From NCBI GenBank assembly GCA_040081265.1, contig JBEBGV010000025.1:1-61890 (forward strand): DNA of 61,890 nucleotides, read 5' to 3'. Both the position numbers and the translations under genes were made by a program. The notes beneath the pieces were generated by a model. The model ran no database searches and was not told the origin of the DNA. It saw nothing but the letters and a program-made list of their open reading frames with translations. Positions 1-8,327 of the stretch are shown here, one piece after another. Origin of the DNA: JBEBGV01 sp040081265 (lineage in GTDB: Bacteria; Acidobacteriota; Vicinamibacteria; Vicinamibacterales; UBA2999). Numbering within the stretch: position 1 is the first letter of the stretch; every line of letters begins with the position of its first letter.

Positions 1-1
1 G

Positions 2-1747
2 AAGAAGCAGATGGAGAAGGCGCAGAAGGAGTACTACCTCAACGAGAAGATGAAGGCGATCCAGAAGGAACTGGGCCGCAAGGACGAGAAGGGCAACGAG
101 ATCGACGATCTGAAGAAGAAGATCGAACAGTCCAAGATGCCGAAAGATGTCGAGGACAAGGCCGTCCAGGAGCTCAAGCGCCTGGAAGCCATGCCGCCGA
201 TGTCGGCCGAGGCCACCGTCTCGCGCAACTATCTCGACTGGCTGATCGCGGTGCCGTGGCACAAGAAGACGCGGGAGAACCGCGACCTCAAGCACGCCGA
301 GGCGGTGCTGAACGAAGACCATTACGGGCTCGACAAGATCAAGGACCGCATCCTCGAGTTCCTCGCCGTGCGCACCCTGGTCAAGAAGCCGAAGGCCACT
401 ATCCTGACGCTCTCGGGCCCTCCCGGCGTCGGCAAGACGTCGCTCGCCAAGTCGATCGCTCGCGCCATGAACCGCAAGTTCGTGCGGCTCTCGCTCGGGG
501 GCGTGCGTGACGAGGCAGAGATTCGCGGGCACCGTCGCACCTATATCGGTGCGTTCCCCGGCCAGATCATCCAGATGATGAAGAAGGCCGGCACACAGAA
601 CCCGATCTTCCTGCTCGACGAAGTCGACAAGATGTCGATGGACTTCCGTGGCGACCCGTCGGCGGCGCTGCTGGAAGTACTCGACCCGGAACAGAACAAC
701 GCCTTCCTCGATCACTACCTGGACGTCGAGTACGACCTGTCGAACGTCATGTTCATCTGCACGGCCAATGTCCTGCACACCATCCCGCAGGCGCTGCGCG
801 ACCGCATGGAAGTGTTGCAGCTGGCTGGCTACACCGAAGCCGAGAAGGTCGAGATCGCCAAGCGCTTCCTCGCTCCCAAGGCCGTTGAGGGCGCCGGTCT
901 CACCGCCGAGAACATCATCATTCAGGACGACGCCATTCAGGCGGTCATCCAGCGCTACACCCGCGAGGCGGGTGTCCGTAACCTCGAGCGCGAACTGTCG
1001 TCGATTTGCCGCAAGGTCGCACGCAAGGTCGTCCAGGAGGGCAAGACCTTCAAGGCCGAAATCACCAGCGAGCGGGTGACCGAGTATCTCGGCGTGCCGC
1101 GCTTCCGACCCTCGCTGGCTGAAGAGCAGAACGAGATCGGCATCGCCACCGGGCTCGCCTGGACCGAAGTCGGCGGCGAGCTGCTGGTGAGCGAAGCCAC
1201 GCTGATGCCGGGCAAGGGCAAGTTGACGCTCACCGGGAAGCTCGGCGACGTCATGCAGGAGTCCGCGCAGGCGGCACTGAGCTACGTGCGCTCACGCGCC
1301 AATGATCTCGGCCTGCCCGAGGACTTCCACTCCAAGCTGGACATCCACGTGCACGTGCCAGAGGGCGCCATCCCGAAGGATGGTCCGTCGGCCGGCATCA
1401 CGATGGCCACGGCCCTCACGTCGGCGTTGATGAAGATTCCGATCCGTCGCGACGTCGCCATGACCGGCGAGATCACCCTGCGCGGCAAGGTGCTCCCGAT
1501 TGGGGGCGTGAAGGAAAAGCTGCTGGCGGCGCATCGCGCCGGCGTGACCACGATCATCATGCCGAGGGACAACGAAAAGGACCTCGCCGACATCCCGAAG
1601 AACGTGCTGGATGTACTCGACGTGCACCTGGTCTCGACGATGGACGAAGTGCTGAAGATCGCGCTGGCCGGACCGCTGCCGACACGACTGGCTCCGGAGG
1701 CCGTCGTCGCCGATGTGACCGACGCCGGAGACACGCGCACGCATTGA
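2..1747 (+). CDS. lon: ATP-dependent protease Lon, C-terminal part (5' end outside window)
   Basis: Cytosolic AAA+ serine protease that unfolds and degrades damaged and regulatory proteins. The reading frame is open from base 2 and its first residues (KKQMEKAQKEYYLNEKMKAI) are the coiled-coil before the ATPase module, so roughly 200-240 N-terminal residues lie upstream of the window. Numbering from the first visible Met (base 11): Walker A GPPGVGKTSL near 135, Walker B PIFLLDEVDKM near 200, and the proteolytic domain with catalytic Ser460 in PKDGPSAGIT and Lys503 in GGVKEKLLAA, 43 residues apart as in E. coli Lon. Ends in a short acidic tail. The next gene, engB, starts 35 bases on; lon next to engB/ysxC is also seen in Bacillus. 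Confidence 0.97.
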   Translation, partial: KKQMEKAQKEYYLNEKMKAIQKELGRKDEKGNEIDDLKKKIEQSKMPKDVEDKAVQELKRLEAMPPMSAEATVSRNYLDWLIAVPWHKKTRENRDLKHAEAVLNEDHYGLDKIKDRILEFLAVRTLVKKPKATILTLSGPPGVGKTSLAKSIARAMNRKFVRLSLGGVRDEAEIRGHRRTYIGAFPGQIIQMMKKAGTQNPIFLLDEVDKMSMDFRGDPSAALLEVLDPEQNNAFLDHYLDVEYDLSNVMFICTANVLHTIPQALRDRMEVLQLAGYTEAEKVEIAKRFLAPKAVEGAGLTAENIIIQDDAIQAVIQRYTREAGVRNLERELSSICRKVARKVVQEGKTFKAEITSERVTEYLGVPRFRPSLAEEQNEIGIATGLAWTEVGGELLVSEATLMPGKGKLTLTGKLGDVMQESAQAALSYVRSRANDLGLPEDFHSKLDIHVHVPEGAIPKDGPSAGITMATALTSALMKIPIRRDVAMTGEITLRGKVLPIGGVKEKLLAAHRAGVTTIIMPRDNEKDLADIPKNVLDVLDVHLVSTMDEVLKIALAGPLPTRLAPEAVVADVTDAGDTRTH

Positions 1748-1782
1748 GACGGCCGGCCTGACGCGTCTGTCCGAACGACACT

Positions 1783-2424
1783 GTGCAGATCGCGGCCGAG
1801 TTCATCACCAGCGTCGCCAGTGCGTCCGGACTGCCGAGGGACGGGCTTTCCGAGCTCGCCATGGTGGGCCGCTCGAATGTCGGCAAGTCCACGCTGATCA
1901 ATGCCCTCGTCCGGCAGAAGATCGCGAGGACGAGCGCGGAGCCAGGCAAGACCAGGCTGGCGAATTTCTATCGCGTGCGGCGTGGCACGTCTCCCCCGAT
2001 GTATCTCGTCGATCTTCCGGGGTATGGCTACGCGAGGCGCGCCAGCGGGACCGAGGTCCGAGGTGCAGCGGCGATCGAATTTGCCAAGCTGACCGACGCC
2101 TTCTTCGACCAGGGCCGAGGCGGGCGAAACCCTGACGGTACAACCGGCACCAAGGCCATCGGGGTGTTGCTGCTCGTGGATTCGAGGCACCCTGGCCTGG
2201 AATCCGATCTGGACGCATGGGCATGGCTCAGCAGCACTGGAAGGCCGTGTCGAGTCGTAGGAACCAAGGCTGACAAGTTGTCGCGTGCCGAGAAGGTTCG
2301 GCATGGACGTGAACTGGAATCGTTGTTTGACGGCCCTGTGCCGCTGGTCTCAGCGTCAACAGGGGAAGGAATGGATGAACTGTGGACGCTGATCGCCCGA
2401 CTCCCAAAGCCAACGGCGGGGTAG
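1783..2424 (+). CDS. engB: Ribosome biogenesis GTP-binding protein YsxC/EngB
   Basis: 213-residue small GTPase of the TrmE-Era-EngA-EngB-Septin superfamily, needed for late 50S subunit assembly. Visible motifs: G1 GRSNVGKST near residue 28, switch region TSAEPGKT, G3 DLPGYGYA, and the guanine-specificity motif TKADKL near 165. The start is GTG at 1783, which gives the family's usual N-terminus; no upstream in-frame alternative fits. The 3' end overlaps the GTG start of rho by 43 bases in another frame, so the two are probably translated together. Confidence 0.93.
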   Translation: MQIAAEFITSVASASGLPRDGLSELAMVGRSNVGKSTLINALVRQKIARTSAEPGKTRLANFYRVRRGTSPPMYLVDLPGYGYARRASGTEVRGAAAIEFAKLTDAFFDQGRGGRNPDGTTGTKAIGVLLLVDSRHPGLESDLDAWAWLSSTGRPCRVVGTKADKLSRAEKVRHGRELESLFDGPVPLVSASTGEGMDELWTLIARLPKPTAG

Positions 2425-3965
2425 GAACCGCCGCCGCAACGGCCGCCCCCGAGAAGGTCTCCCCCGAAAAGGCTCCCGCGGAAAAGGCGGAGAAGGCCGA
2501 GAAGGCTGAGAAAGCCGCGCCCGCCGAGAAGGCCGAGCGTGCCGCGCCGGCGGACAAGGCGCCTCAGGCAGACAGGCCTCCCCAGAGCGAGAAGCCGCCA
2601 CAGGGCGAACGGCCACCGCAAGGTGATAAGCCACCGCAAGGTGATAAGCCACCGCAGGGCGAGAAGCCGCCGCAGGGTGAGCGACAGCCGGCGGCTCCGG
2701 CACAGGCCATCTCACTCTCGGCGATGAAGGAGATGAACATCTCCGCGCTGACCAAGATCGCCAAGGACCTCGACATCGCCGGCGCGACCGGCATGCGGAA
2801 ACAGGAGCTCATCTTCGAGATCCTGCGCGTACGCGCCGAGAAGAGCGGCAATATCTTCTCCGAAGGCGTCCTCGAGACGCTCCCCGACGGATTCGGGTTT
2901 CTCCGCGCCCCTGACTACAACTACCTCCCCGGCCCGGACGACATCTACGTATCGCCGTCGCAGATTCGCAAGTTCGACCTGCACACCGGTGACACCGTCT
3001 CGGGCGTCATCCGTCCGCCGAAAGACGGCGAGCGCTACTTCGCCCTGATCAAGGTCGAAGCGATCAACTTCGAACCGCCAGAGAAGACGAAGGAAAAGAT
3101 TTTCTTCGAGAACCTCACGGCGCTCTATCCGCAGGAAAAGATCGCCCTCGAAACCGACCCCGACAACCTGTCGGGCCGTGTCATGGACCTGCTCACGCCG
3201 CTCGGCAAGGGTCAGCGCGGTCTGATCGTGGCACCGCCACGCACCGGCAAGACGATGCTCCTGCAGAGCATCGCGAACAGCATCACCAAGAACCATCCTG
3301 AGGTCTACCTGATCGTGCTGCTCATCGACGAGCGGCCGGAAGAAGTCACCGACATGCAGCGCTCGGTGCGCGGCGAGGTCATCTCTTCGACCTTCGACGA
3401 ACCCGCACAGCGTCACGTCCAGGTCGCCGAGATGGTGATTGAGAAGGCCAAACGCCTCGTTGAGCACAAGAAGGACGTGGTCATCCTGCTCGATTCGATC
3501 ACGCGTCTGGCGCGCGCCTACAACACGATTGTCCCCGCCTCCGGCAAGGTACTCTCTGGCGGTGTGGACAGCAACGCGCTCCAGCGGCCCAAGCGCTTCT
3601 TCGGCGCCGCGCGCAACATCGAAGAGGGTGGCTCGATCACGATCATCGCGACCGCGCTCGTCGACACCGGCTCGCGCATGGACGAAGTGATCTTCGAGGA
3701 ATTCAAGGGCACCGGTAACTCGGAAATTCACCTCGACCGGAAGCTCGCCGATCGTCGCGTCTTCCCCGCCATCGACATCCAGAAGAGCGGTACGCGAAAA
3801 GAAGAACTGCTGCTGCCGAAAGACGAGCTCAGCCGCGTGTGGGTGCTGCGCAAGGTGCTCACGCCTCTGTCGCCGACCGAGGCGATGGAACTGCTCCTGT
3901 CAAAGATGGGCAAGACGAAGAACAACAACGAGTTCCTGTCGGCGATGGCGCAGGGCAAGAGCTAG
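2382..3965 (+). CDS. rho: Transcription termination factor Rho with long disordered N-terminus
   Basis: 527 residues against about 420 for E. coli Rho. The conserved protein starts near Met115 (base 2724) with the SAP-like helix region (ALTKIAKDL, MRKQELIFEILR), followed by the cold-shock RNA-binding fold and the RecA-type ATPase: P-loop VAPPRTGKT near 285, Walker B LIVLLIDERPEE, R-loop KGTGNSEIHLDRKLADRRVF. Residues 1-114 are low-complexity: an EKAEKAEKAEKA-type stretch (about 27-45), then five near-identical six-residue units of the form E/D-K/R-P-P-Q-G (70-99, bases 2589-2678). The only in-frame start upstream of Met115 is GTG at 2382, inside engB. The extension is continuous and open, so it is probably translated, but the start has not been verified. 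Confidence 0.93.
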   Translation: MDADRPTPKANGGVGTAAATAAPEKVSPEKAPAEKAEKAEKAEKAAPAEKAERAAPADKAPQADRPPQSEKPPQGERPPQGDKPPQGDKPPQGEKPPQGERQPAAPAQAISLSAMKEMNISALTKIAKDLDIAGATGMRKQELIFEILRVRAEKSGNIFSEGVLETLPDGFGFLRAPDYNYLPGPDDIYVSPSQIRKFDLHTGDTVSGVIRPPKDGERYFALIKVEAINFEPPEKTKEKIFFENLTALYPQEKIALETDPDNLSGRVMDLLTPLGKGQRGLIVAPPRTGKTMLLQSIANSITKNHPEVYLIVLLIDERPEEVTDMQRSVRGEVISSTFDEPAQRHVQVAEMVIEKAKRLVEHKKDVVILLDSITRLARAYNTIVPASGKVLSGGVDSNALQRPKRFFGAARNIEEGGSITIIATALVDTGSRMDEVIFEEFKGTGNSEIHLDRKLADRRVFPAIDIQKSGTRKEELLLPKDELSRVWVLRKVLTPLSPTEAMELLLSKMGKTKNNNEFLSAMAQGKS

Positions 3966-3997
3966 ACACGCGGCGGGGTGCCGGCGACGGACAGGCC

Positions 3998-4609
3998 ATG
4001 ACCACGGTCTTCCTCCTCTCGCCGGCCTACTGCGGCGGGCGTCGCGCCTCAATCATCCTCACACCGGACTCGACGCTCCCGGTCGCTCAGCGCCTGCGCG
4101 CCGGCTCACTGAGCCTCGGTGAGGCGTTCAGTTTCATGAGCGGGCTCTACTTCCGCGGCAAGCTCACGTATGCCCGGAGGTTCGCCCGCGACTCAGGAAC
4201 AACCCTCGTCATCACCCCGACGCGCGGCCTTCTGCCGCCAGACACGCTGGTCAGTCCGGATCTGCTCCGCGAGTTTGCCGGCATTGATATCGCCTCGGAT
4301 GACGTGCGCTATCGGCAACCCCTGGAAAGAGACCTCACCACCCTTGCAGGACAACACGCCCTGGGACCCGTCGTCCTGCTGGGCAGCGTCGCCACGGGCA
4401 AGTACGTCGACGTGCTCGCTGGCCAACTGGGAAACCGGCTGCACTTCCCGTCTGACTTCATTGGTCGCGGGGACATGAGCCGCGGCGGGCTGCTGCTCAG
4501 ACACGCCGCCAGCGGGGTCGAGCTGGCCTACAAAGTGTTGGAACCGGGCATGCCTAGACGTGGCTCACGGCCGCCGAGGCTCGATCCGCAGACGCGGGCA
4601 GGGCTCTGA
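3998..4609 (+). CDS. Conserved protein of unknown function
   Basis: 203 residues from ATG at 3998, 32 bases after rho. I do not recognise an enzyme family. The N-terminus begins MTTVFLLSPAYCGGRRA with no signal peptide; the middle has a hydrophobic strand with a glycine turn (GPVVLLGSVATGKYVDVL, residues about 125-142) and a later FPSDFIGRGDMSRGGLL segment. The composition matches the neighbouring genes and the frame is uninterrupted, which supports a real gene. It may be co-transcribed with rho. It converges on the O-methyltransferase with only 6 bases between the two stops. Confidence 0.6.
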   Translation: MTTVFLLSPAYCGGRRASIILTPDSTLPVAQRLRAGSLSLGEAFSFMSGLYFRGKLTYARRFARDSGTTLVITPTRGLLPPDTLVSPDLLREFAGIDIASDDVRYRQPLERDLTTLAGQHALGPVVLLGSVATGKYVDVLAGQLGNRLHFPSDFIGRGDMSRGGLLLRHAASGVELAYKVLEPGMPRRGSRPPRLDPQTRAGL

Positions 4610-4615
4610 TGCTCT

Positions 4616-5254
4616 CTACTGCCTGAAGGCGACAATCATGCCGTCGCGAATCGGTACCAGCGACGAGATCCAGCGCGGGTCCTGTCGAAGCTGCGCCGTG
4701 AACTGGCGAACACCTTCGGTGTCGGGTGAGGTATCCGCGGGGTCGAAAATCCTGCCGCTCCAGAGCATGTTGTCGATGATGAGGACCCCGCCCGGCCGCA
4801 GCTTCTGCGCGATAACCGACAGTGACGCAGGATAGCCGCGCTTGTCGATGTCGTTGAAGATGATGTCAAAGGGACCGTCGGTGCCCTTCAGGCGCTCAAC
4901 CGCCTCGCCGATGTGAAATTCGACGGCCTGGTCCAGCTGCAGGGCGCGCAAGTGTCCCCGGGCGCGTGTCGAAAGGTCGTCGTCCCAGACGACGTGGTGC
5001 ACGGTGCCACCGCCGTTCTCGATGACCGCCTTCGCAAAGAACGCTGTCGAGTAGCCGAAGCCAGACCCAAGCTCGAAGATCCGTCTCGCCCCGGTCATGC
5101 GTGCCAGCTGATAGCAGAGGTGTCCACACGCCGGCCCGATGATCGGAAACTTATGCTCGCGCGCGTACGCCTCCATGGCGAGCAGTTCTGACGGGCGCTC
5201 GGGAACGAGGGACTCGAGATAGGCCGCGACTTGCGGAGAGATGAGCTCGGCCAT
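4616..5254 (-). CDS. O-methyltransferase (catechol/caffeoyl-CoA type)
   Basis: 212-residue class I SAM-dependent O-methyltransferase of the family-3 (CCoAOMT/COMT-like) group. The SAM loop is IFELGSGFGYSTAFFAKAV near residues 61-79, the acidic motif II is WDDDLSTRARGH, and the metal/substrate region contains FDIIFNDIDKRGYP and LIIDNMLWSGRI, where the aspartates would bind the divalent metal. It has full family length and no signal peptide, so it should be cytosolic. The substrate cannot be read from the sequence. Its start is 62 bases downstream of the PEGA gene stop, separated from it by a heptamer array and a REP hairpin, so it may be a distal gene of that run or have its own promoter. Confidence 0.85.
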   Translation of the reverse strand: MAELISPQVAAYLESLVPERPSELLAMEAYAREHKFPIIGPACGHLCYQLARMTGARRIFELGSGFGYSTAFFAKAVIENGGGTVHHVVWDDDLSTRARGHLRALQLDQAVEFHIGEAVERLKGTDGPFDIIFNDIDKRGYPASLSVIAQKLRPGGVLIIDNMLWSGRIFDPADTSPDTEGVRQFTAQLRQDPRWISSLVPIRDGMIVAFRQ

Positions 5255-5266
5255 GATGTGTGAGGT

Positions 5267-5290
5267 GGCGCACCTGAAGGTGCGCCCTAC
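5267..5290 (-). repeat. REP-like palindrome with GTAG foot
   Basis: On the minus strand: GTAG, then arm GGCGCACC, loop TTCA, arm GGTGCGCC (8 bp, perfect). It lies between the PEGA gene and the O-methyltransferase gene and belongs to the family described in the findings. Confidence 0.8.
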
Positions 5291-5300
5291 GTGCCGTCTT

Positions 5301-5321
5301 CCGACTGCCGACTGTCTACTG
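5301..5321. repeat. Period-7 tandem array at a gene 3' end
   Basis: Read on the minus strand it is three heptamers (AGTAGAC, AGTCGGC, AGTCGGA-like). The TAG of the first unit is the stop codon of the PEGA gene. Confidence 0.7.
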
Positions 5322-6107
5322 TCCAGCGGGCGTGTCGCCCTTGCTGATACGAGTCCGGGCCTTGTCGACGTCGCGGTGGAAGACGAACAGCCTGTCGGCG
5401 TTACCCTCGGGGTCCGAGAAGTTGAACTGCTTGCCCCGCCGGACTTTGACCTTCAGGGTCTTGTCCAGATACTCCACCTGGAACGCTTCGAGATCTGCCA
5501 GCGTCGCGGTGAAGGCGTCGTCTTTGTCCGTCGTGTCGTACCGGATACCCTGCGGCGTCGCGACGAGTTCACCCTTGCACGAGCCAATGCGGTGCTTGTG
5601 GATGACGGCAATCTTCGCGTTGAGGCGCACTTCCCTGAACCGAACGGTGATGTCGCGAGGCCCGGGGCTGACGTCGATGGTCTGCGCGATGCCCTCGAAC
5701 CCTTCGGCCGACACGTTCAACTGGTGACTGCCCGGCTTGATGTTCTCAGCCGTGACCGGCGCTGCGCCGACGAACTGGCGGTCGAGGAACACCTGGGCTC
5801 CGGGGACGTCGCTGTCGATGCGGAGCGTCGCCACATCGGCTGCCGGCTCCGCTGGTGCCTCGGCCACCGGCGCTGCCGGCTCGGGCGCTGCCGGCGCGTC
5901 GGTCGTCGGCCGCCGCGGCGTTCTCGGCGTCGAGGGCGCAGCAGCGCTGGTCGAGGGCTGGGGCTCCGGCGTGGTCACCGTGGCTTCAGGCGGCACGCTG
6001 GTCGATACGTCTGATTCCACGGCGGGACCGGGGCGCTGAAGCACCAGCACGACAACCAGGGCTACTGCCGCCAGGCCGGCGGCGATGAAGATCACCGTAC
6101 GATTCAT
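5316..6107 (-). CDS. Membrane-anchored PEGA-domain protein
   Basis: 263 residues. An N-terminal hydrophobic segment (FIAAGLAAVALVVVLVLQ, about 5-22) follows a short basic start, giving a signal anchor. Residues about 25-95 are a Pro/Thr/Ala-rich linker. A PEGA domain then follows (LRIDSDVPGAQVFLDRQFVG and GSHQLNVSAEGFE), a surface module common in extracytoplasmic bacterial proteins. The C-terminal 100 residues (KIAVIHKHRIGSCKGELVAT, VEYLDKTLKVKVRRGKQF) look like a small beta-rich domain I cannot name. Start ATG at 6107 overlaps the cytochrome c stop as ATGA, so it is the last gene of a translationally coupled run. Role unknown; probably a periplasmic structural or binding protein. Confidence 0.8.
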   Translation of the reverse strand: MNRTVIFIAAGLAAVALVVVLVLQRPGPAVESDVSTSVPPEATVTTPEPQPSTSAAAPSTPRTPRRPTTDAPAAPEPAAPVAEAPAEPAADVATLRIDSDVPGAQVFLDRQFVGAAPVTAENIKPGSHQLNVSAEGFEGIAQTIDVSPGPRDITVRFREVRLNAKIAVIHKHRIGSCKGELVATPQGIRYDTTDKDDAFTATLADLEAFQVEYLDKTLKVKVRRGKQFNFSDPEGNADRLFVFHRDVDKARTRISKGDTPAGQ

Positions 6108-6544
6108 GGCTTGTCCCCGATGAAGGTCACCTTGTCCAGATCGGCCCTGCTGGTGCCGAGCGACGAGGATGCGGAAGGCGGCATGGCATTGCGCTTCAGG
6201 ATAGCTGCGACGATGTCGACATAATCCTGGTCCTTGAGGCTGCCTGCCTGTCCCGGCGGCATGTTCTGCTGGATGAACTCGAACAGGCCGCCGAGGGATT
6301 TCTTGTCCCAGCCAAACGTGAACTCGGGACCAGCCAGGCTCGGGGCGCCCGCACCGGCCTTCATCTCGGCGCCGTGACACGAGGCGCACTGGTCGCTGTA
6401 CAGCTTCGCACCACGCTCAGCCTGCCCGTCCGAGTAGACGCCGTCCCACACTGTGCGCGGGCCCGCGTCCTGAGCGCGCGCGACACTCACAAGCGCCAGG
6501 AGGCCGGCGCAGATCAGAACGTATCGATTCTTCACGCTCTGCAC
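6104..6544 (-). CDS. Class I cytochrome c, exported
   Basis: 146 residues. Signal peptide (VLICAGLLALVSVARA), then one covalent haem site CASCH near residue 53 and an axial-ligand Met in the QNMPPGQAGSL region near 93, followed by DYVDIVAAIL, the usual C-terminal helix. It resembles the small electron-accepting cytochromes encoded with quinoprotein alcohol dehydrogenases. It lies 4 bases after the PQQ-type dehydrogenase gene and overlaps the PEGA gene by 4, so all three should be made together. Inferred role: periplasmic electron acceptor for the dehydrogenase. Confidence 0.9.
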   Translation of the reverse strand: MQSVKNRYVLICAGLLALVSVARAQDAGPRTVWDGVYSDGQAERGAKLYSDQCASCHGAEMKAGAGAPSLAGPEFTFGWDKKSLGGLFEFIQQNMPPGQAGSLKDQDYVDIVAAILKRNAMPPSASSSLGTSRADLDKVTFIGDKP

Positions 6545-6548
6545 TCCA

Positions 6549-8327
6549 TCAGTTCGGCAGGGCGAACACGAACAGATTGTTCGAGTTCCCGGTTCGCAAT
6601 TCCGGCGTCAGCCGGCTGGTGCCGCCGGTCGCCAGCGAAGCGCCCGTACTGACGGCGATGAACTGCCGCCCGTTGACGCTGTAGGTGGCAGGGAAACCGG
6701 TCACCTGGGAGCCCAGGTTGACCTCCCACAGCACGCGGCCCGTGTTCTGATCGAGGGCGCGGAAGCGGCCGTTGACGTCGCCGAAGAACACCAGCCCGCC
6801 AGCGGTTGCCATCACCGACGACGTACCGGCGCGCTGCTCGAACTTCCACGTCGTGGCGCCGGTCTGGACGTTGATCGCGTACACGGTTCCAACCTTGTCC
6901 GTCCCGGTCGCAATGGTCGGCTTCGAGTTGATGCCGTAGAGCGATTCAAGCGTCGGCTTGTCGAGGGCGGCGGTCATCTCGGCACAGGTGTTCTGGAGCG
7001 GCATGAACATCGTATTGGTCAACGGGCTGTAGGCGCCGGTCTGCCAGTCCTTGCCGCCGTTGGCGTTGGGGCACACGAACCGCTGGTCGCCGCGCTTGGT
7101 GAACAGCATCTCCGGGTTCACCGATACCTTCCCGGTCGCGCCATCGATGCTGCTGATGACCGTCTGGAGGATGGTGGGCGTCGCCCACAGGAACTCGCCG
7201 GTCTTGGCGTCGAGCGTGTACACCACGCCGGTCTTGCCGGGGACGCCAGTGATCACCTTGCGGCGCTCGCCAGCGCGCAGCCGTGGATTGATCCATCGCA
7301 CCGCTGCCGGGTTCGGCGACACGGCGGTTTCGACGATCAGGCGCTCGAAGGGATGATCAAGGTCCCAGTGATCGACCAGATGCTGGTAGTACCACACCAC
7401 CTTGCCGGTGTCCGGATCGATGGCCAGCGTGCAGTTGTGATAGAGGTGCGTGTTGTTGTTCCCGCCCAGCAGATACTTCGGCGCGGGTGAGGTCACTGAC
7501 GTGCCGATGAAGATCAGGTTCAGTTCCGGGTCATAGCTCGGCACCATCCAGGTCCCGACATGCCGGCGTTCCTCGTACGGAATGTCGCCCCACGAATCCC
7601 CCCCTGGTTCGCCCGGCCTGGGGATCGTGTGCAGACGCCACAGCTCTCTGCCGGTCTTCGCGTCATGCGCGGTGACGACACAGGCTTCGGGACCACCTTC
7701 CGGCTCGCACCCACGTCCCGAGATCACTTTGCCGTTGACGATGATCGGACCCGACGTCTGCTGCGCGCCCTTCGAGTAGTCGAGGATCTTGGTCTCCCAC
7801 GCCAGCTCTCCGGTCGTCGCCTTGAGTGCGTAGGCGAAATCGTCTGCGCTCGTGTCGATGATCAGATCGTCGTAGATCGCCAGGTTCCGGTTGATCGACG
7901 GCACTGGAAAGTACTTCCCGAGATCCTCGGGCAGTTTCCGGCGATACTCCCATTTCAGGTCGCCCGTTGCGGCATCAAACGCCTGCACGACGTCAGACGG
8001 GTTCGGGAAGTACATCGTCCCCCGGTATACGAGCGGCGTACCTTCCTGGATACCGGGTGACAGGCCGCGGGCCCAGACCAGCGAGAGCTGCCTCACGTTG
8101 TTACGGTTCACCTGGTTGAGCGGGCTGTAGCCCCAGGTGTTGAGGGTCCGCCTCCACATCAGCCAGTCTCCAGGATCCGGATTCTGGAGCATGCGGTCGG
8201 TGACGGGCACAAATGGCGCGCTCGGAGCCGCCGGAGCGGGCGCCGCACCCTGCTGCGCCGACATCGTGAGCGAACAGAGCGCGAGGGTGAGTACTACGCC
8301 CGTCAGAACAAAGCGCTTCATGGACAT
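6549..8327 (-). CDS. PQQ-type (quinoprotein) alcohol dehydrogenase-like beta-propeller
   Basis: 592 residues with a signal peptide (VLTLALCSLTMSAQQ). Repeating W-blades (GDLKWEYRR, TGRELWRLHT, TGKVVWYYQH, GATTWKFEQ, TGRVLWEVN) show an eight-bladed quinoprotein propeller. The HLVDHWDLDHPFE segment aligns with the HDxWDxD region that carries the catalytic aspartate of quinoprotein alcohol dehydrogenases. I do not see the vicinal Cys-Cys pair typical of methanol dehydrogenase; cysteines occur in GRGCEPEGGPEAC instead. Full family length. Cytochrome c follows after 4 bases. It would oxidise an alcohol or sugar in the periplasm; the substrate is unknown. Its start overlaps the cyclotransferase stop by 10 bases. 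Confidence 0.88.
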   Translation of the reverse strand: MSMKRFVLTGVVLTLALCSLTMSAQQGAAPAPAAPSAPFVPVTDRMLQNPDPGDWLMWRRTLNTWGYSPLNQVNRNNVRQLSLVWARGLSPGIQEGTPLVYRGTMYFPNPSDVVQAFDAATGDLKWEYRRKLPEDLGKYFPVPSINRNLAIYDDLIIDTSADDFAYALKATTGELAWETKILDYSKGAQQTSGPIIVNGKVISGRGCEPEGGPEACVVTAHDAKTGRELWRLHTIPRPGEPGGDSWGDIPYEERRHVGTWMVPSYDPELNLIFIGTSVTSPAPKYLLGGNNNTHLYHNCTLAIDPDTGKVVWYYQHLVDHWDLDHPFERLIVETAVSPNPAAVRWINPRLRAGERRKVITGVPGKTGVVYTLDAKTGEFLWATPTILQTVISSIDGATGKVSVNPEMLFTKRGDQRFVCPNANGGKDWQTGAYSPLTNTMFMPLQNTCAEMTAALDKPTLESLYGINSKPTIATGTDKVGTVYAINVQTGATTWKFEQRAGTSSVMATAGGLVFFGDVNGRFRALDQNTGRVLWEVNLGSQVTGFPATYSVNGRQFIAVSTGASLATGGTSRLTPELRTGNSNNLFVFALPN

